The notes beneath the pieces are model-generated. The model was given only the letters and a program-made list of their open reading frames with translations. It searched no databases and was not told the DNA's origin. From the NCBI GenBank assembly GCA_965221465.1, contig OZ244892.1:2170001-2234000 (forward strand): a stretch of 64,000 nucleotides of DNA. The letters are read 5' to 3'. The stretch comes from Azophilus sp965221465. GTDB lineage: Bacteria > Pseudomonadota > Gammaproteobacteria > Pseudomonadales > Azotimanducaceae. This document shows, piece after piece, positions 61,339 to 64,000 of the stretch (position 1 is its first letter; each line of letters begins with the position of its first letter). The translations under genes and the position numbers were made by a program.

Positions 61339-62493
61339 ATGGGCAGCCTGATTGCATCGGACAACATCTTCGCAGTGGCGGCGGTACTTTTTGGTGTCGT
61401 CTTCTGCGGCCTGCTGGCTGAACGCACCGACCTCGGCCGCAAATTTTCGGCGCCGCTGATTGCCCTGGCGGGCGGGATGGTGCTCTCCAACATTCGCGTA
61501 CTGCCGTTCGATTCGCCCGCCTACGGGGTCGTTGCCACCTACCTGGTCCCCGTGGCCATTCCCCTGCTGCTGTTGAATGCGGATATCAAGAGGATCTTTC
61601 GGGAGACGGGCCCGACGCTGATCGCCTTTCTTGCGGGCGCGGCAGGTACGACCCTGGGTGCGGTGGCGGGCTTTCTGACGATCGATCTGGGTCCCGAGAC
61701 CCACAAGGTCGTCGGCGTTCTCGTCGCTACGTTTATTGGCGGTTCAGTCAATTTTGTCGCCGTATCCCAGGCCCTGGCCATCGAGGACGCCACCCTGGTT
61801 GCCTCGGCGGCGACAGCTCAGGGCGTTGTCGCCATCGTCTACCTGGGGATGCTGATCATGGCGCCGGGGGTGCCCTTGCTCACCAGAGCCTACCGCCGCC
61901 ATCGCAACAGCCCCGAATGCCCCGACCCCGGATCGATCGACGACCCAGTGGTTTCCAACGACGTCGCCAGCCCACCGCCGGTCAACGTGTCCGCCTGCAT
62001 TGCCTTTAGTCTTCTGGTCTGCGCCGTCAGCCTGGGAATCGCCAACGGTCTCGGCATGCCCCGGTTCGGGATCCTCTTCATTACCGTCGTCACGGTCGCA
62101 CTGGCGTCACTGGCGCCCAATCTGATGAATCGTCTCGCCGGTGGTGAGAGCATCGGGATTCTGTTGGTCTATGTGTTCATTTGCAGCGTCGGGGCTCAAT
62201 CCAATGTCTGGCAATTCTTCGGCGCCACGACGGTATTGGTGGGTTTCCTGGGGGTGCTGCTCACGGTCCATGCCTTGTGCGTGCTCGTGGCCGGCCGTCT
62301 GTTTCGCCTTACCCTGCCGGAAATGGTAACCGGCTCCAACGCCTGTGCAATGGGGGCGACCACCGCAGCGGCAATTGCGGCTGGCAAGCGCTGGCACACG
62401 CTGGTGACGCCCGGCATTCTGAGCGGCATCCTGGGCTACATCATTGCCAATTTCATCGGCGTTGGTTTGGCTACCGCGCTCGGCAACTGGTAG
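61339..62493 (+). CDS. DUF819 family membrane protein
   Basis: A 384-residue polytopic inner-membrane protein with about ten hydrophobic segments, starting GSLIASDNIFAVAAVLFGVVFCGLLAERT, with the family blocks YLVPVAIPLLLLNADI, ATFIGGSVNFVAVSQAL and GSNACAMGATTAAAIAAGK. DUF819 proteins are predicted transporters or permeases of unknown substrate; the paired glycine-rich helices suggest a two-fold repeat. The start ATG 61339 is preferred; TTG 61327 adds four residues. It lies 26 bases after the quinoprotein gene, in the same direction, and is convergent with the aspartoacylase-like gene. Confidence 0.9.
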   Translation: MGSLIASDNIFAVAAVLFGVVFCGLLAERTDLGRKFSAPLIALAGGMVLSNIRVLPFDSPAYGVVATYLVPVAIPLLLLNADIKRIFRETGPTLIAFLAGAAGTTLGAVAGFLTIDLGPETHKVVGVLVATFIGGSVNFVAVSQALAIEDATLVASAATAQGVVAIVYLGMLIMAPGVPLLTRAYRRHRNSPECPDPGSIDDPVVSNDVASPPPVNVSACIAFSLLVCAVSLGIANGLGMPRFGILFITVVTVALASLAPNLMNRLAGGESIGILLVYVFICSVGAQSNVWQFFGATTVLVGFLGVLLTVHALCVLVAGRLFRLTLPEMVTGSNACAMGATTAAAIAAGKRWHTLVTPGILSGILGYIIANFIGVGLATALGNW

Positions 62494-62504
62494 CGAACCC
62501 GCAG

Positions 62505-63506
62505 TCAGCCCGAAACGTCGACCCAGTCACGCACCCAGCCGACCCCGTAGGTGAACTCTCCGGGCATGACCATGGCGGGCCGGCTCGGGGCCAGCATCAA
62601 GAGCGGCGCATCGGTCACCTTGAACGCCCGCTCCAGACTCGGCCCCCAGAGATCGAAGCCGGGCCCGGTGCCCGCCGTTTCCCCCGGCCCCTCGACGACG
62701 AATGACTCCACCCGCTCACCGGTGACTACATTGGTGATCCAACCGATGTCGCCCGCTTCGACGGCCTTGCCGAGATCGGCGGGACCGTAGCGGCCATCGA
62801 GGGCACCCGTGTGCGAGGCGAGAAATACTTTTACCCGGTCGAGCACGGCCACCCGGTCGGGTCCGGTCCGCGCGCCGCCGAGATGTCCCCGGTAACGCAG
62901 CGTATTCAAACAGCCCTCGATGCCGGGTGTCGGATCGTTGATCTCCACACCGCCGAACTCGGCCAGAAACGACGAACCACCTGCGGCCACCACCGCCTGG
63001 CTGAGCTGGCCCGGCACCTGTCGGTCGACAACGACCGGCAAATAGCCGAACGATGCGCTCAATTCGAGGTTGCCGTAGTCATAGGTGTAGTTGAGCGCCC
63101 GACTGGGCGTCCCCGAGTGCAGGTCGATGACGCAGTCCACCCGATCCAGGAGCGCCGTGATGAGGGTATGCGCAATCTGGTCGCTCATGAATCCCGACGG
63201 CCTGCCCGGAAAACGGCGATTCAGTTCGACGAGGTCCGGATTGTGGCGCGTTCCACCCGACAACCCGAACGGATTGGCGGCAGGTACCAGTACGATGGTG
63301 CCGCACAGATCGCTTTCAGCAAGCCTCTGCGCCAGGGCGTGCAGGGCCAGCACGGCCAAGGGCTTGTCGCCGATGACCCCCGCGACGATCGCCGTGGCAG
63401 GACCCGGTCGGCTGCCGCGCAGTTCATGGAACCGTATCCGCCACGGCTCGCCGTCGACGCGCAAGCCCGGCACGCGCTCATCCCAACTGCTCAACGTGAC
63501 AGTCAT
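62505..63506 (-). CDS. Aspartoacylase/succinylglutamate desuccinylase-like protein lacking zinc ligands
   Basis: A 333-residue protein with the fold pattern of the AstE/AspA zinc hydrolases: AIVAGVIGDKPLAVLAL, VPAANPFGLSGG, DLVELNRRFPGRPSG and DCVIDLHSGTPS. In active members the first block is GxHGDE, whose histidine and glutamate bind zinc. Here these are I45 and K48, while the third ligand H130 and the substrate-binding NRRFPG are kept. The catalytic zinc site is therefore probably lost or rebuilt. It may be a non-catalytic binding protein or act differently. It is convergent with the DUF819 gene. Confidence 0.85.
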   Translation of the reverse strand: MTVTLSSWDERVPGLRVDGEPWRIRFHELRGSRPGPATAIVAGVIGDKPLAVLALHALAQRLAESDLCGTIVLVPAANPFGLSGGTRHNPDLVELNRRFPGRPSGFMSDQIAHTLITALLDRVDCVIDLHSGTPSRALNYTYDYGNLELSASFGYLPVVVDRQVPGQLSQAVVAAGGSSFLAEFGGVEINDPTPGIEGCLNTLRYRGHLGGARTGPDRVAVLDRVKVFLASHTGALDGRYGPADLGKAVEAGDIGWITNVVTGERVESFVVEGPGETAGTGPGFDLWGPSLERAFKVTDAPLLMLAPSRPAMVMPGEFTYGVGWVRDWVDVSG

Positions 63507-63572
63507 GATCGCTATCCCGCTCTATTCACGAATTGAGAGTGCCGTCCGTATCACCGGGAACGCCGATGCACA

Positions 63573-63662
63573 ATGGCAAATTACGCCCACCTGAGCCCTC
63601 AGGAACGATTTTACATCAACGAGCGTCTGCGCGTCGGGGAAGCCTTGTCCAACGCAAGATGA
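63573..63662 (+). pseudogene. IS30-type transposase N-terminal remnant
   Basis: A 29-residue frame (ANYAHLSPQERFYINERLRV then GEALSNAR, stop) matches the first helix of IS30-family transposases, whose proteins begin with YxHLSxEERxxIxxLxxxGxS. The helix-turn-helix and catalytic core are absent. It is a truncated remnant and lies where base composition changes from GC-rich to AT-richer. Confidence 0.6.
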
Positions 63663-63760
63663 GCCTAAAGCTAAGATGCGATTCGAACGCAAAGTGAGCC
63701 TTTCTTGACTACGCGCTACACATTCTTGAATAATGAAGGAAAATAAGATGGAGTCATAAT

Positions 63761-64000
63761 ATGAAATCCAAAATACTTCGCATTGCAGCCGCAATCAGTT
63801 TGCTTATGATGAGTTCCTGTGCAACGCTCACTAATGATCCGAATCAACAGATCCAGTTTATTGGAATGAATTGTGGTGAGAAAAAAATCAGTTGTAATAT
63901 GTCGAACAAGCGTGGCGCCTGGTCTGTAGACCTTCCGGGCAGCGCCATGATACGTCGTTCCGATGACTTACTGCGTGTTGAATGCTCCGATGAGGATGGC
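63761..64000 (+). CDS. Putative lipoprotein, cut by the window end
   Basis: The frame opens at ATG 63761 and is still open at base 64000 (80 codons). It has a lipoprotein signal: basic MKSKILRIAA, hydrophobic core and lipobox LMMSSC with the lipid-accepting cysteine at about residue 19. The rest (QQIQFIGMNCGEKKISCNMS and AWSVDLPGSAMIRRSDDLL) resembles short outer-membrane lipoproteins that precede a PEGA-like strand repeat, but I cannot name the family. It is clearly less GC-rich than the rest of the window, consistent with transfer, and sits just after an IS30-like remnant. Confidence 0.75.
   Translation, partial: MKSKILRIAAAISLLMMSSCATLTNDPNQQIQFIGMNCGEKKISCNMSNKRGAWSVDLPGSAMIRRSDDLLRVECSDEDG

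Overview
The window looks like a chromosomal segment of a GC-rich Gram-negative bacterium, most likely a (gamma)proteobacterium. The evidence is two TonB-dependent outer-membrane receptors, a TonB protein with an ECF sigma factor, a TRAP transporter, PQQ-dependent periplasmic dehydrogenases and a type I-E CRISPR-Cas system. The lineage is an inference; there is no rRNA or other marker gene here to settle it.

Layout. 0-2.6 kb: the end of a TRAP transporter permease, a ParD/ParE-type toxin-antitoxin pair and a secreted sulfatase. 2.7-16.0 kb: a complete type I-E CRISPR-Cas locus in the order cas3, cas8e, cse2, cas7e, cas5e, cas6e, an extra gene, cas1, cas2, leader, array. The extra gene encodes an AlbA_2 plus GHKL-ATPase protein and overlaps cas1 by 4 bases. 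The array has 48 repeats and 47 spacers. 16.0-28.7 kb: a DUF169 protein, a TonB-dependent receptor, an FAD oxidoreductase/nitrilase pair, small orphan genes, a Uma2 nuclease-fold protein, an LLM-class oxidoreductase, a tRNA-Gln that no ORF call would show, a secreted RidA-like protein and a second sulfatase. 28.7-40.8 kb: a TPP enzyme, a hotdog thioesterase, a RidA protein and an aminotransferase. These are followed by a catabolic run: Rieske dioxygenase alpha and beta, acyl-CoA ligase, thiolase-like protein, DUF35-SDR fusion, SDR and cyclase-family hydrolase. 41.2-47.7 kb: TonB, ECF sigma factor, a small membrane protein, a second TonB-dependent receptor and a membrane-anchored quinoprotein dehydrogenase. 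47.8-63.5 kb: a VOC protein, a TetR regulator, two convergent P450s, enoyl-CoA hydratase, alpha/beta hydrolase, two tandem Rieske oxygenases with a small companion, an acyl-CoA ligase, a quinoprotein-cytochrome c, a DUF819 membrane protein and an aspartoacylase-like protein without its usual zinc motif. 63.5-64 kb: an IS30-like transposase stub, then an AT-richer lipoprotein gene cut by the window end.

How it fits together. Outside the CRISPR locus most genes suit uptake through TonB receptors and stepwise oxidation of complex, probably aromatic, terpenoid or steroid-like compounds: Rieske oxygenases, P450s and quinoprotein dehydrogenases, then CoA activation, hydration and thiolase/DUF35-type carbon-carbon chemistry. 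The substrate is not determined. The most promising points for a second look are the AlbA_2-GHKL gene inside the cas operon, the near-duplicate spacers around a block of variant repeats, the thiolase/DUF35-SDR module, and several relics (ParD, tRNA 3-prime half, IS30 stub) that mark past rearrangement.
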